Source: Dichotomocladium elegans (lineage: Eukaryota; Mucoromycota; Mucoromycetes; Mucorales; Lichtheimiaceae). From it: a stretch of DNA of 64,000 bases. Within the stretch, counting starts at the first letter, position 1; the number at the start of each line of letters is the position of its first letter. Positions 9,078 to 20,722 of the stretch are shown piece after piece. Both the position numbers and the translations under genes were made by a program. The notes beneath the pieces are model-generated. The model was not told where the DNA came from. It saw only the letters and a list, made by a program, of their open reading frames with translations, and did no database searches. The DNA is taken from NCBI GenBank assembly GCA_025716815.1, contig JAIXMN010000006.1:992001-1056000 (forward strand). The letters are read 5' to 3'.

Positions 9078-11583
9078 ATGAGGTCAGTCTCTCGGATATG
9101 GCTTCATTCTTGCGTCTCTTCTTCTGATTGTTCAATGAATCAATAGCAGGAAAGCCAGGTCCAAAAAGGGCGGTGGCGATGCAAACGTTCCCAACTTCGT
9201 CTTCAACCCGAGCAATGTGAATATTAGTTTTTCTGGAAGCAACGCTTCCAACAGCCCAATTTCAAGTCCAAGTTCTCAACAGCCGTTCACATTCGGCAGT
9301 CCAACGACTAATCCTCTGAGTGGTGCCGGTTCGCCAAGCACGGGCGCGTTTACATTTCGATCGCCGTCTTCAACTAGCAGTAACCCGACTTTTGGATCCG
9401 GTCCCGCGTTGGGGGGAATGAGCAGTGAATTCACCTTCTCTGCGCCATCCTCACCGTTGAAACGCAATGTATCCGACCTAACACTCCCGGGACCCAGTTT
9501 GGTGGATCCTTTGAGGCGTACGGCCTCTGAGGGATCACCCGCTTTTACATTCGGGTCATCCGCATCATCACCAGCACCAAGCGGTAGTTCACCGACTGGC
9601 GGGTTCACGTTCGGATCGCCTGCTACTACAGCGACAGGCCAAGCGTCACCCTCAGTGTCTGGAAACTTCTCTTTCGGTATCACGGGGAACGGGACCACGA
9701 CCTCGGCTGGTACCGCACAGACACCGACCTTCTCCTTTGGCAATACTGTATCGGCCTCAACAACAACTTCTTCCACTGCATCCGCCTCTACCCCGAAACC
9801 GGCTTTCACGTTTGGCCTCTCATCTACTACCAGCACAACTCCAGCATCTAAGCCTGACACTACCCCCAAACCATCGTTTACGTTTGGTTCACCAGCTGCG
9901 CCAACTTCCTCATCGCCGGTAACGTCCACGGAGACTACGCCCAAATCAGTATTTTCTTTCGCTGCACCTACAGCCGCTAATCAAACACCAGCTACTCCAA
10001 AACCAGCAGCTTCGGGCAGTACGTCAAATTCTACATTATCTTTCGGATCACCCGCAAGCACAAGCGCCGCTACCACCACCGCCACCGCAACAGCCACCGC
10101 AACAGCTGCACCAGTAATGTCATTTGGTGCCAGCCTGTCTGGTGCAAAGGATACCAAAGAGCCTCCGACGACAAGCACTATATCTGGGGATTCTACAAAG
10201 GCAACTACTGGCATATCTTCATTCTCCTTTGGTTCTCCAAAGCCCGCTTCTACAACCGCTACGTCAAGCGCAGCACCAAGTCCAGCGCCTACCACGGGTT
10301 CATTTTCCTTTGGTAAATCGACGGACGTTAGTTCCCCTGCCACATCCGCGGCATCCACACCTAAATTCAGCTTCAGTGCGCCGGAAAAGAAGAGTACAGC
10401 GGCAGCAGCAACAACAACAACAAGTACCATCGCAGCGACGTCAGCTCCAACCCAAGCACCTGTTCCAAAACCTAATGCATTCTCATTTACAAAAGTGCTC
10501 GAGGATCTCGAGCGCATTGCGTCCCAGCCACCAAGCCAGATCCATGCGTCTCTCTTAACGCCTGCATTGCAAGGACTTCAGTGAGTATCATGAGGGACAT
10601 CCTCATCATCACAGCGTCTCATATTTCAACATGGGGGCTCATAAAGACACGCTTTAGGCAGAATCAAATCGTGACCGTGACGAATTTCCGCATTGACAAT
10701 ATCTTGCCGACCACCCGATTTTCTGAATTACCCGAACAAGCGCAAACGGAGCTCGATCAGTTAAATCAATACATTCGAGGAGAGACACAGAAATGTGACT
10801 TTGTCCTTCGGCATGGTGCGCGCCAACATCTGGATACCATTCAAGATACACAAGCGCAAACGGATTCTTTAGTTCAGGCAAGGATTTGCTATGGTTGTTG
10901 GGCTATCTCTATGTGGAACTAAATGACTGTAAGGCGGATTTCAGCAACTAGGGGCCCTATCAAGCAACCTGAAGCGGCAGATGCAGAACATTGAACTTCT
11001 CTTTGACAAAGCGGGCGCTCAACTACGTCATGCTGCGGACGCAAGCAGTGTCATTGAAGCGTGTAAACACCATGGGAGTACCTCGCGGTGGCTTTCTGGC
11101 TATGGCACTGACGATGAGTAAGTCACCGACACACCTGTTGCATTTGCTTTGCAGAGAGAAGGACGTTTGATTGAAATTCTGTGTGTGTGTGTGTGGGGGT
11201 TGTTTAGTTATTTCGTCAACCTGTCAAGCCATTTACAAGCACGACTGGAAGAATACAAGCGTACAGTTTGGGTAAAGCGAACTTGTTTTGAACGATCGTC
11301 TATAGGAGCGCTGATGGGATAGTGTGGATAGGAAATTGAACGCACGACAGAATCATGGTCCAAACAGAAAGTGCGGACGCCTCAAGGTGGGATGGGAGGT
11401 GTATGTGTGACAAGGTCAAGAGGGAGAATGTTCATAGCTTTGTTATTTTTTTTAGATATTGGTCGGATCATGAAGGAGCAGAACAGCGCATTCCTTGCAC
11501 TGGCGAACCGCGTGGCACTTTTGGATGAAGATGTGAAGGGTGAGAAGGAGCGGTACGCTCAATACGTCAAAATGTACTGTTGA
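9078..11583 (+). CDS. NUP49: FG nucleoporin Nup49/Nup58 family
   Basis: Central-channel nucleoporin of the Nsp1/Nup62 complex. Seven exons: 9078-9082, 9150-10580, 10658-10877, 10945-11117, 11208-11271, 11332-11386, 11456-11583; all phases close at 691 residues. The first exon is only ATGAG. Residues 25-430 are a Ser/Thr/Ala-rich linker with many GLFG-like FG units (FTFGSP, FSFG, LSFGSP). From about residue 435 a helical coiled-coil half follows (ILPTTRFSELPEQAQTELDQ; then TPQDIGRIMKEQNSAFLALA), the p58/Nup49 signature. The intron after 10877 has a GC donor (GCAAGG). The C terminus is a short coiled coil ending KMYC. Confidence 0.88.
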
Positions 11584-11737
11584 TTTTCGAATCTATGCTT
11601 GTTTGTATTGGTCACACACACACACAGAGCATCCATGCCGAAAGCGGAAAATTAAGTAAAAGCAAGTGTGTTACGAATGTCTCCTTTCCTCTCCCTTCTT
11701 TTTTTTTTGCCTTTACATCCATCGTTCAGATTTCGCA

Positions 11738-12493
11738 ATGGAGTCGGTCATGCCAGGAAAATGGTGGTTTCACAATGGTAATATTTGGCATGGGCGCTCT
11801 CTGCGATGGCAATTACCGCTCTCCTCCTTGAGTCACTTTTGGTTTTTGGGCTCACACATGCCTAACTGCGCCTAGAGATACAGGGAGCCCACTTGCTCTT
11901 TGAGAATTTCGTGGTTAGCAGCGGCTGGATGCTGTTTGCAGGATACCTCTTTATTGCTGTGATATGCTGGTCAGAGCGCGGCATCTCGTTTTATCTCGAT
12001 CACAGGCCGCGACGGGGCGGCTGGAGACACGTTTTGCTCCGCACCGTGCTCTATGGCGTGGCCACGACGTTCCGGCTGTGGTACATGCTCATCACCATGT
12101 ATTTTAACGCCGGGCTCTTTATCATGGTGGCAAGTGAAACATAATCACGCGGATGGGTGGGTTTGCTTATTTTTAGTTTATGAATGACATAGGTGATTTC
12201 CCTGACGTCTGCCCAGTGTGTGGTAGAATATTTCAAGCAGCCATCAGGGTGGGTAACACTGTCATTCTATTCCCATGGAGAGGGTTGGGGGACTTAAAAA
12301 AAACTTCTTTCTGTGTTTAAGCCCGCACGTCTACAACGAACGCTTCATGCAGGCTCCGGATGGTAGCGATCGGAAATGCCATCCGCAGGACGAGGAACAA
12401 CAGCAACTCTTTCCTGCCTCGGAGGATGTGTTTGAATTGGGCCAACCAGGCTACGCCGATGATGACGGCCGACGGAATAGAGATAAAGATTGA
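11738..12493 (+). CDS. Ctr-family copper transporter
   Basis: Copper(I) transporter of the Ctr family, probably the low-affinity vacuolar type. Exons 11738-11777, 11876-12129, 12193-12248 and 12322-12493 give 173 residues. The short N terminus (MESVMPGKWWFHNE) leads into TM1 (SGWMLFAGYLFIAVICW). TM2 carries the Met pair MLITM (M-x3-M) that lines the pore, and TM3 follows (VISLTSAQCVVEYF). The loop between TM1 and TM2 is short and basic. The tail is acidic and Gln-rich and lacks an obvious Cys-His terminus. Intron 2 uses either a GC donor (GCAAGT at 12130) or a weak GT donor (GTGGCA at 12127); both keep the frame. The gene starts 154 bases after Nup49. Confidence 0.85.
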
Positions 12494-12617
12494 TAAACAT
12501 TTTAACCAAAAAAAAAAAGCTGCTGCCCCCAGGGGCGGGGCGTGTGTGTGTCTGTGGTGTTGGGGGAGGAAGGAAAGGGAATGGCGAGGCATTTTTTTTT
12601 TTGTTCTGTACGTTAGA

Positions 12618-13341
12618 ATGTTTCCACTTGTCTCGTCCGCACGCATGTCATTGTCCATTCTTCGATTGTACACCACAGCAGCAGCAGCAGCAGTGACACC
12701 TATCAAGTACAGACCCGTAGCAGGCATCATCGTTAAGCGCAATGCGATCAAAGCTGCTGGTGTTGCAGAGGAGAACATGCATTCGCTCGATCGCAAGCCC
12801 CATGAACCCGTCTATCTGCTGGTCAGGAAGCCTCGCAAGCACCACGCATGGCAGTTTCCGCAGGGCGGAATTGAGCCCGGCGAGCGCGTGTCCGAAGCAG
12901 CTCTGCGGGAGATGCGAGAGGAGTGCGGCGACGCGTTGGAGGCACGTCTGCTGTCGACCCGTCCTTGCGGGGTGTATCGGTATCCATTTCCACCTTCGTT
13001 TGGTAAAAAGAGGCGTTGGGCCTATACAGGTGCGCAGGTACATCACCCTTCATGGATTGCTTTACCCCCCCCCGCCCCAACCACATCCTTTCAGACAAAA
13101 AGATGGAAGGAGGAACAAAAAAAATAACGCCCCATGTCCGTTTATTTTTCTTCTTCTTATTTTTGTGTTGTGTGTGAGTCTCTGTCAATAGGTTGAATTT
13201 GTCCAGGCGGAATGGTTGCGCGGCCAATGCAAGCCAGATCAAAAGGAGATTATCGATTTTGCATGGTTGACCAAGGATGAAATTGCCGGCATCGTCGCAC
13301 CAGAGTACTACCAAGCCATCAGGGCCTTTGTTTCAGACTAG
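12618..13341 (+). CDS. mitochondrial large-subunit ribosomal protein mL46 (Nudix fold)
   Basis: Exons 12618-13037 and 13192-13341 (GT-AG intron) give 189 residues. The N terminus is Arg/Ser/Ala-rich like a mitochondrial presequence (MSLSILRLYTTAAAAAV, alternative start at 12645). The core is a Nudix domain with PVYLLVRKPRKHHAWQFPQGG. The C-terminal part (PCGVYRYPFP; then WLTKDEIAGIV...YYQAIRAFVSD) fits the mL46 family. Unlike typical mL46 proteins, its Nudix box matches the full catalytic pattern G-x5-E-x7-R-E-x-x-E-E-x-G around residues 93-115, so an active mitochondrial Nudix hydrolase is the alternative. The Ala run is encoded by a CAG/GCA repeat. Confidence 0.78.
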
Positions 13342-15381
13342 AACAGCAAGCACGGCTGATTAAGCTCGAAGCGTCCCTCCTTCCGTTCAGTCCTTTATAG
13401 TCCTGCTCCCCACCTTTTCTTCATGTATCTGGGTACTCTCGAACGCGTTGCATCAAAATAGTGATGACCATCACCCGATGGGGGGCCATCTGGATTAAAA
13501 AAGCTGCATGTCTCGCCTCACTCAGCCTATCCATCTCTATAGAGAAATACCCAGTCTTTGGGGGCGATTTTACTACAGTATCATGGGTAGGGCCACGCCG
13601 TTGATGAGCGTTGGCTGTCCGAAACCTATGGACGATGTCGTCGGTGAGGAAATGTATTACTAATCTCTCCAAGCCCAAATAATACAAGCGTATTCTTCTA
13701 TTTTTACTATTTGGTATTTCTGGCTGCTATGACTGCCTTGCATCTTTCTACGAGATTCTTGCTTATGCCACGCCCTTCCTCTTGGAGAGCTGCCTCCAAC
13801 TCCATTCAAGGAGTTGATGGGTGGCTCGACGCTTTTTGACACGGTTTACCCAGTACCTTTCCAGGGGCCCGTGGTTTTAAGCGCCATTCTCCACACACCC
13901 CAACCTTGCCCCTTTCCACCAGTGTCGCATACTTGCCGGTATGACAATTAGCGCCGTCCTCCTGGAAGAGGGCGTTTGCACCATGGTCATTCCGTTCTGA
14001 GGACAATGCGTGCACCCATCAGTCCATGCAAGCTGTTGCTCCTTTTGTTTTCCACCACCGCCCGACCCAGTCTGGTTTTGTTCTTTAGCCCGCAAACACA
14101 ATGGAAAGAAAAACCTATTCAATGAATTGCCAATAGTGGGATCGTAACAATTACTTTTTTTTTGGCGGGGGGCGGGGGGATGGTTCAGGCAACCATTGAC
14201 AATGATGCAGACCAAGAGGTTCGACGGCGAAGCGAGTTGGGCTCTCGTTGTCTTTCATTATGATTTTGTCCACAGACATTGCTGGGGGGTGTGTGTGTAA
14301 AAAATAAGAGGCGGTAGAGATGATAAAAAAGCAAAGCGAACCGCGGGGAAAATGCGAGCCTTCCTCACCAACAGAATTGACGTCATTTTGAGTGAGACGA
14401 CCAAGATGCACCATGAGTCCACTAATTAATTTTTTCATTTTCATTATTTAAAATTCATGTTCCTTTCTTTACTTGACCCAGAAATAAGAACGAACAGAAA
14501 AAGGGCGATGGATGGCCAGTCCGATCGCCCATAAACAAACAAAATGGAAAAGGGGGGACACATTTTCCACAGTTGATTACAACCTTTCCAAAATGGTAAA
14601 AGTTTGAACAACGGCAATAGTATCCAAAAAAGCTGAACAATGAAAAAAAATGGATGAGGGTCTCCAGAACTTGGGAAAATGGCCCTTATTTATAGTTTTT
14701 CTTTCATGCTCAGACGGTAATGTGACCTGTGACTTTCCCTTTGATGATCAATCTCCTCAGTCAAATGACAACGGGAGAGCGCTCCCCCCACACCCCCCCC
14801 CCCGTGGGTAAGGCATCCAGCAACATGTTATGTGATCGGCGTAATGGTCTATCTTCCTCCCGCACTTTACACTTTTCAAGCAGCTCAAGAGCCCAGGCTC
14901 CGAAACTCAGATATACCTACAAAAGATATAGAGGGGGGGGAGCTGTCCACGACCTGATATTGCAACCATGTCACGCTGCCCTCATTCCATTGAAAGGCGT
15001 TGATACCAGTAAGTAGCGCAGTTTTCAAAAAGATACGAGAGAGCGGATGTGTGCATCTGGTGGGAGGGTATCAACCGAAAAGGAATATCACGTCCCTTGT
15101 TGACACGGCTGACATTGGAATGTCCGTAGTAGGTAGTACCATCCCGGTCCGGATTACTTGGACTGCAGATCATAGACCGAACCAGCTTGAACAGAGGGTT
15201 GGGGAGGGGATGGCCGCTGCGTCCGGCTGCAAGATAAAAAGACATGGGTGTATATATGTACATGTGCCCACTCCAAGGAGGGGGGGCGGCGGCATGCGGT
15301 TGTGCGCGGGCGTGGTTTCCCCCGCCTCTCTCTCCCTTTGTGCGCATACGTTAGTAATTCGATAATCGATAAACAAAGCGA
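13342..15381. other. 2-kb intergenic, no gene seen
   Basis: Region between mL46 and PEX11. It holds homopolymer runs (C and G runs near 14795-14805, 14931-14940 and 15282-15288) and short frames on both strands, none above about 120 codons and none resembling a known protein. I see no tRNA-like cloverleaf. Confidence 0.55.
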
Positions 15382-16132
15382 ATGCCCGTTTCGCCCGCCC
15401 GTCCACTCGTTTCAAAAACTCCATCGCGCCCGCTTGACCCGGTCAATCTTTTTCTCATTGCAGTTATCAAGCTACTTAAAGATCTTGACGGTCGCGACAA
15501 AAGCATCAAGATTGTCCAATACCTTTTAAAGATCCTCATTCACCACGATCGCGTGCAGAAGCGGAGGTGGGCATCGACAGTCAGCTCCTGTTCAATGACC
15601 CGCAAGATCCTCCGTCTTGGGCTCGGGCTGGGCCCAGCGCGTCAGCTGCTCTATGAGCGCGAGCGGTTGTCCTTTCGGGAATCGTGTCTCCTCGTGAACG
15701 AGATGGGCAATACGATCGCAGACGATCTCGTTTGTCTTTACAAGCTTCGTCTCGTGCCGGCATCGGTCGGCCGGCAGTCGGAGATCATCGCGAATTATTG
15801 CTGGTTGGTAGGGATTGCCAACACTCTCGCGGACACCTTCGTCGCGCTGCAGGAGCTCAAGACCATGGAGAAGATCGATCACGAAAAAATATTCATGACC
15901 CGCGTCTCTATTGCAAAGCTGTCCATGGACGGTATCTTTTGTCGCAAGTAGCTTGGCTTCCTCTCTCTCTCTCTCTCTCCTGAGATCGACACGCTGAGAC
16001 ATTTTTTTTTTTTTTTTAGTCTCGGATATCTGGCAGCCTCCGTACGCGGATGGTGTTATGGCATGGGCAGGTTTCTTCAGTGGGTCTCTTGCGACATACA
16101 AGTTATGGAAGAAAGTTTCCCTCGTAGTTTGA
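15382..16132 (+). CDS. PEX11: peroxisomal membrane protein PEX11
   Basis: Drives peroxisome elongation and division. Exons 15382-15931 and 16020-16132 (intron GTATCT...TTTTAG) give 220 residues. The N terminus has the amphipathic helix region (LKDLDGRDKSIKIVQYLLKIL) typical of PEX11, followed by the ARQLLYERERLSF segment. The C-terminal exon supplies the membrane-proximal signature DGVMAWAGFFSGSLATYKLWKK, without which the protein would be truncated. It is convergent with the tetraspanin gene, about 200 bases between stop codons. Confidence 0.9.
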
Positions 16133-16334
16133 TCCCAGTCTTTCTTTATATACCCCCACCCCTCTCTCTCACATTTCACAGTGAACAGTTATCAATGCAA
16201 ATTTGGGAAGTATCTTTTACAGTAAATGATCCACGATTCCCGGTCCGTTGTGTATATATATGCGTATGTGTGTAGCAGAGAAAGGATGAGCAGCAGTGGT
16301 ATGCGAACATGAGGAGGGGAAGAGAGAAACACAA

Positions 16335-17670
16335 TCAAGTGTTTCGTTGTTGCAAGCCGTCCCGGTGCAAATGAATGGAGGAGCCCGTCGGCGTACCTGC
16401 AACAATGCCTTGGTAGTCGAGGCGGTAGATCTTGGGCGGTAAATTCTTGCCGAATTTGCGGTTAACATGGTTTGCACAAAGCAAAGCCGAGGTGAGAACA
16501 AAAAGATGAAGGGGTAGGAGCGAGAAGGCACAGATCCACGTGTATCTCAAAAAGTCCTTCGTGAAATTTTGGTACTTGAATTTGCAGCCCGGAAGAAGTG
16601 TACGAGGGAAGCATTTGTTGGACCGTTCGTGGAAATCGATAAAGGACTTGTATCCACAGCAGTGAAGCTAAATTCCAAAAGTAAAAATCTCTCTCTCTCT
16701 CTCCTCTACCAAATCACTTACGTTAGATTGAATTCTTGCTCTTCCTTCGGGCGTGAGATCATAGTGCCATTGATAGGAGAGTTTGCCCTGCAAGTAGCCA
16801 CAAGAGAAGATAGAGTAATATCTCTCAGTACGGATATCGGATCGGCTTCATGGTATATCGCCCAGATGTACCCCTTGCTTACCTCAATGTTCCATTTTGC
16901 TTTGCGATAGGCAACGTAGCCAATGCTGGTGATCATCCCAAAACAGACCCACATCAGCAAGTTGTAGAAAGTCAAGATGGCACGGTTATTGAGCATAATG
17001 CCAACATATCCCACCAGCGACGAAAAGAGGCAGACGACGCCTGTTGCGGTGATCACTAGAATCGAAACATGTAGATCAGCGCACTGTGCAAAACGACAGA
17101 GGGAAAGAGAATGGTGGCAGCCTGTCAATGACGAACCATTCAGAATCATCCGTTCGCCTACGATAATTACATCCGCGCGGAGGTAGACTATGAAGTGGAC
17201 AAAGTTTAAAAGCCTGAGCGTTTTGCCCATCCCGGGACTCACATTTGAAGAAGGTCAGGAGCGCAAAAAGCAGAATTGCCAAGCCATAGGCAAAAAGCTG
17301 GTGGAAGGCAAAAGTAAAAATGAGTGACCAGGATCAGGAAGGACAGATATAAAAATGGGGTGGTGTTGTTGGACCATACCAAAGTGTTGGAGAATAAAAT
17401 CCACCATTTGCGTGCAGTCCAGAGCTGGCGTTTCTTCTCATTCGGGTCAGGTATGTATCGTTTCATGACATGCAGACTGCCAGATTCGATCGAGCTTCGG
17501 GAAGACGACGCTTCGAGTGAATTACGTGAATCGGGTCGCATCCATGGCAGCACGGGTTCGGGTAGATCTTCAACGGAATCCCAAGGAGTGTTAGGTTCTG
17601 AGGGGAATCGCTGCTGGGTCGCGCTCTGTGGGGTCGGGACCGGGAGTCGCCCCATTTCGTAGTTGCTCAT
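16335..17670 (-). CDS. tetraspanin family protein
   Basis: Four-pass membrane protein. In transcript order the exons are 17670-17380, 17297-17243, 17187-16883, 16787-16722 and 16667-16335, which close at 349 residues. A long cytosolic N terminus (about 95 residues, Ser/Pro-rich) precedes TM1 (LFAYGLAILLFALLTFFK). A short loop, TM2 (LHVSILVITATGVVCLFSSL) and TM3 (ILTFYNLLMWVCFGMITSIGYVA) follow. The large loop contains the tetraspanin CCG motif (LHCCGY) plus two further Cys. TM4 is WICAFSLLPLHLFVLTSALL. Tetraspanins organise membrane microdomains. The C-terminal end is the least certain part: a GTACGC at the end of DYQGIVAG could be another donor. The N-terminal extension is long for the family. 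Confidence 0.85.
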
Positions 17671-18813
17671 GCTACTTTAAGAACGGGAACTGGGCGATCT
17701 AGTTGTTGCTGGTGTTAAAAAGATTGGTGCCCGGCCAGGGGAAAGTCGGTGGTGCTTTTCGAGAGGGACGGGGTGGGTGGAAGAAAGAAAGAAAGAAAGA
17801 ATAGACACAAGGAAAATAGGGATCGACCATGTAACTTAAAACTACGCTTCGCTGATGAGGAACACAAACAAACAACTGGTAAGAATCTATTTTTAGAAGT
17901 GGGTCTTACCACAGATCAAGCCACAGCATTCTTTTTCACGAGAACGCTTTTGCATGCTCTCCAGCATCGCGACAGGTGGATGGAAATCATTGGGAAACCA
18001 AAGATCGTTGAAGAAGGACGCGATCATTTCAAACTCTGCGAAACAAATTGCAATTTATGGGTGAGCTGTACGGACCCCGTTTGGGCTCAGATCACAAGAG
18101 GAAGATATGCTCACATTACGGGCGTTCGATTGCTTTTCGTGCCAATCCGTTCCTTCTTCCTCATCAAATGAAGTGCAGGCTCCATCATTTGAAAAAACGA
18201 GGTGGTGGAGAGAAAGACGCGGTTTACTGCCTTTGTGCATATGTGTGTGTGTGTGTGTGTGTATGACTCGCCGATCTTTTCACTCCATTATCCTGGGGGC
18301 GCTTGATAGAGCGTATTCAGACAACTCCCGGTCCTGCGTTCCCAGTCAAAAAGCATTCAAAACAGTGTGTTGTTTGTCCGAATCCCTGACCCCTGAATAG
18401 GGCCAATGAGCAGTACATGATCGTATTTCTATTGATTGCACATGTGGTTGCAGCATGGATGGTAGAAGGCAATAACAGGGCCGCGTGCATTACTGCAAGT
18501 ACAGAAACAAGCAAAACGATTGTTTCTCTATAGAGAAGATCTTTCCTTACGCTTAACGAATCGGATGATCGTGGATGATTCTTGTGCAATCATATGGAAC
18601 ATGGATGCCGTTGTTTGAACGGATCGTAAGCTGAAGTTGCGTCATTTACCGGTGACCCTCCCCCTCTTTCCTTTGCGTCTTGCCGGACGTATGTATGCGC
18701 ATCCTAATCTCTTGTGCAACCACACACATTTCCACGCACGCATATTTACGGCCCGACCCCTCGCCCTGTCGCGTTTGTCAACGTTTTGGTATATTATTTC
18801 TTTTAAAAACTTC
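17671..18813. other. intergenic, GT repeat, no gene seen
   Basis: 3' region of the EI24-like gene and promoter of the tetraspanin gene. It contains a GAAA repeat near 17780-17800 and a (GT)n tract at about 18242-18262. A 140-codon plus-strand frame starts with GTG only and looks noncoding. Confidence 0.55.
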
Positions 18814-19989
18814 TCATACAGCCGAGGAACCGTAACTGTCCCTGGGAACGCTATTGGCGTTCTGGAGGAGGCGGGCGTGCTCGCTGCTGTTAATGGATGG
18901 CACGAAGGAATTTGTGCTCCTCTGAGAAGGATAGATGGAGGCGACGGATGTGTCACCCGATGGTGGCGGAACCGATAGGGAGCTGCCCTGCTTGGCGATC
19001 TCTGCCTCGTTCTTTTCATACTTGTCTGCAACCCACAAGGCGGCCCCGACCACGTTTGTCCACATAAAGAGCAAGTTGAAAAGAGGGATTAATTCTAGAG
19101 CAACGGCAACTCCACCAAATTGGCAATACGCGTTCCGGTTGTGCCATGCAAAGCGTCGGGACTCGGAAACAGAAAAGCCGCGGAACTCGAGGTCGTAATG
19201 GATATGCTGGCCCCAGCTGGATCATGCAACCATCACTTTTTTATCAGACTTTGCATATCATTGGCCCCTCTCTCTCCCTCCCACCCCCGTCCGCTCCACC
19301 TCAAACATACCATGCTGGCCATCCATTGATGTAACAGGCAATGATCGTGCCAACTACGGGAATAAGGTGCAATGGTGCAGTAATGATCCACACAAAGATC
19401 TGTAGCGCAGTTGTTACACAGACCGTCTTAAACGCGACCCCCAGCCGAGTTTTTTTTTTTTTTTAAAAAAAAAGCACTTTACCTGTGCAAGAATCAAGAA
19501 GATACCCAGCACCAGGCCCGAGGAAACGCCTCGGCAGCAAAGAACCATGCCGCCGACATCGATTCGTGTTTGAAACATACGTTCCATACCACGAGCTTTG
19601 AGGGTCGCATCAAAGAGCGCGTCTTGGAAAAACGGCACCACAATTGCAAAGAAAAGAATGTCAAAAAGGGCCGATTCGAGGAGCACAAAGATGACCGAAA
19701 CCGTCCAGGCGATCCACGCAGGGCAGTTGACATTAATGAGGGCATGGGCTTGCAAAGGCAAGAGGTACATAAAAGAAAGCACCAGCGAGAGAATACCAGC
19801 CACTAAGGTAAGGAAGAAAGGGCAAACGACCTTGGACCATAGCTTTTGGAGGCGTTGGGAAAAAAATTATGACCATCAGTCCGAAATGAGCCATGTCGCA
19901 ATGTTCATTATGGGAGGTGGATATCTTACCTGTGGTTTGGCGACGAAGAAGAAGACGCCTGAAATAGGGTAGGTGTAAGGAGGCGCCAT
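18814..19989 (-). CDS. EI24/RRT8-like multipass membrane protein
   Basis: In transcript order the exons are 19989-19930, 19830-19483, 19399-19311 and 19216-18814, closing at 299 residues. The start MAPPYTYPISGVFFFVAKPQ leads into several hydrophobic segments (TLVAGILSLVLSFMYLLPL; IAWTVSVIFVLLESALFDILFF; CCRGVSSGLVLGIFLILAQ; the Pro-containing IITAPLHLIPVVGTIIACYI; and a segment with the LELIPLFNLLFMWTNVVGAALW signature). The pattern of a conserved P-L-x-x-I-P-x-x-G re-entrant segment fits the EI24/CysZ-like superfamily that includes yeast RRT8/LDS lipid-droplet and outer-spore-wall proteins. The C-terminal 60 residues are Ser-rich and cytosolic. Function in this fungus is inferred. It is divergent from the MARVEL gene. 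Confidence 0.75.
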
Positions 19990-20722
19990 GATCGAAAGAG
20001 AAAGAAGAAGAAAGCTTAATAGGACTCAAGCAAATAAATTGCCTCATTATGGTGAAACACTGCAGGATTGTCACTTGACAAAAGGCGTAAGGTAGCCTTT
20101 CTCAGCTTAAACTTTCCTCTCTTCTTCAGGAACTCGAGAGAGGGAGGTGTGGGGAAATAGGATAAATGTTCCCCGTGATAAAAATGATCATGCAAAGAAA
20201 AACCTCGGATGTGTGTCTGATCTCGCCTGAAAGCTAGTGACGCCTCAATATGGAGGCATTTGCACGCAGCACCATATTGAACACATGCCCCCCCGGCTAC
20301 GGCCATTGTTTTCTCTATCTCCTGGTGGATAGTTCAAACGGAAAATGGACGCATCTTTTTCATGTAATCGTCGTTTTGCCATTTTACGATGCTTCTAGAC
20401 AATAAAAAGTAGGAAGCTGTCATATTATCAGCTTCAAGGGTCGACGGATGCATGTTCACCAAAGGGAAAAAAGAAGTGGCACCAGCCACATTATCCGCTG
20501 GCGAGTACAAGGCTTGGCATTGGCTGCGAGGTAAGAGTGTGTGTATGGAGGAGATCCAAAAATAGATTCCCCGTTGGAATGGTGATTCTTCGCCTGTGCA
20601 ACCTTTTTGCTCCACTCGTTGACTTCTCTCTCTTTTTTAGATCAAGCCGACTTTGTTTTCCTCTTCCTCTTCTTTTTTTCTTTTCCATTTTCTGCATCCT
20701 CACATCGTCTACGAACACTTCT
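19990..20722. other. divergent promoter region
   Basis: About 730 bases between the EI24-like and MARVEL genes. A long pyrimidine tract lies directly before the MARVEL start (about 20625-20690). No gene is seen. Confidence 0.55.

Noticed and set aside
9276..9944. 222-codon minus-strand frame
   Set aside because: Exact antisense of the FG-repeat exon of Nup49; its Val/Gly/Asp-rich composition is a by-product of the repeat.
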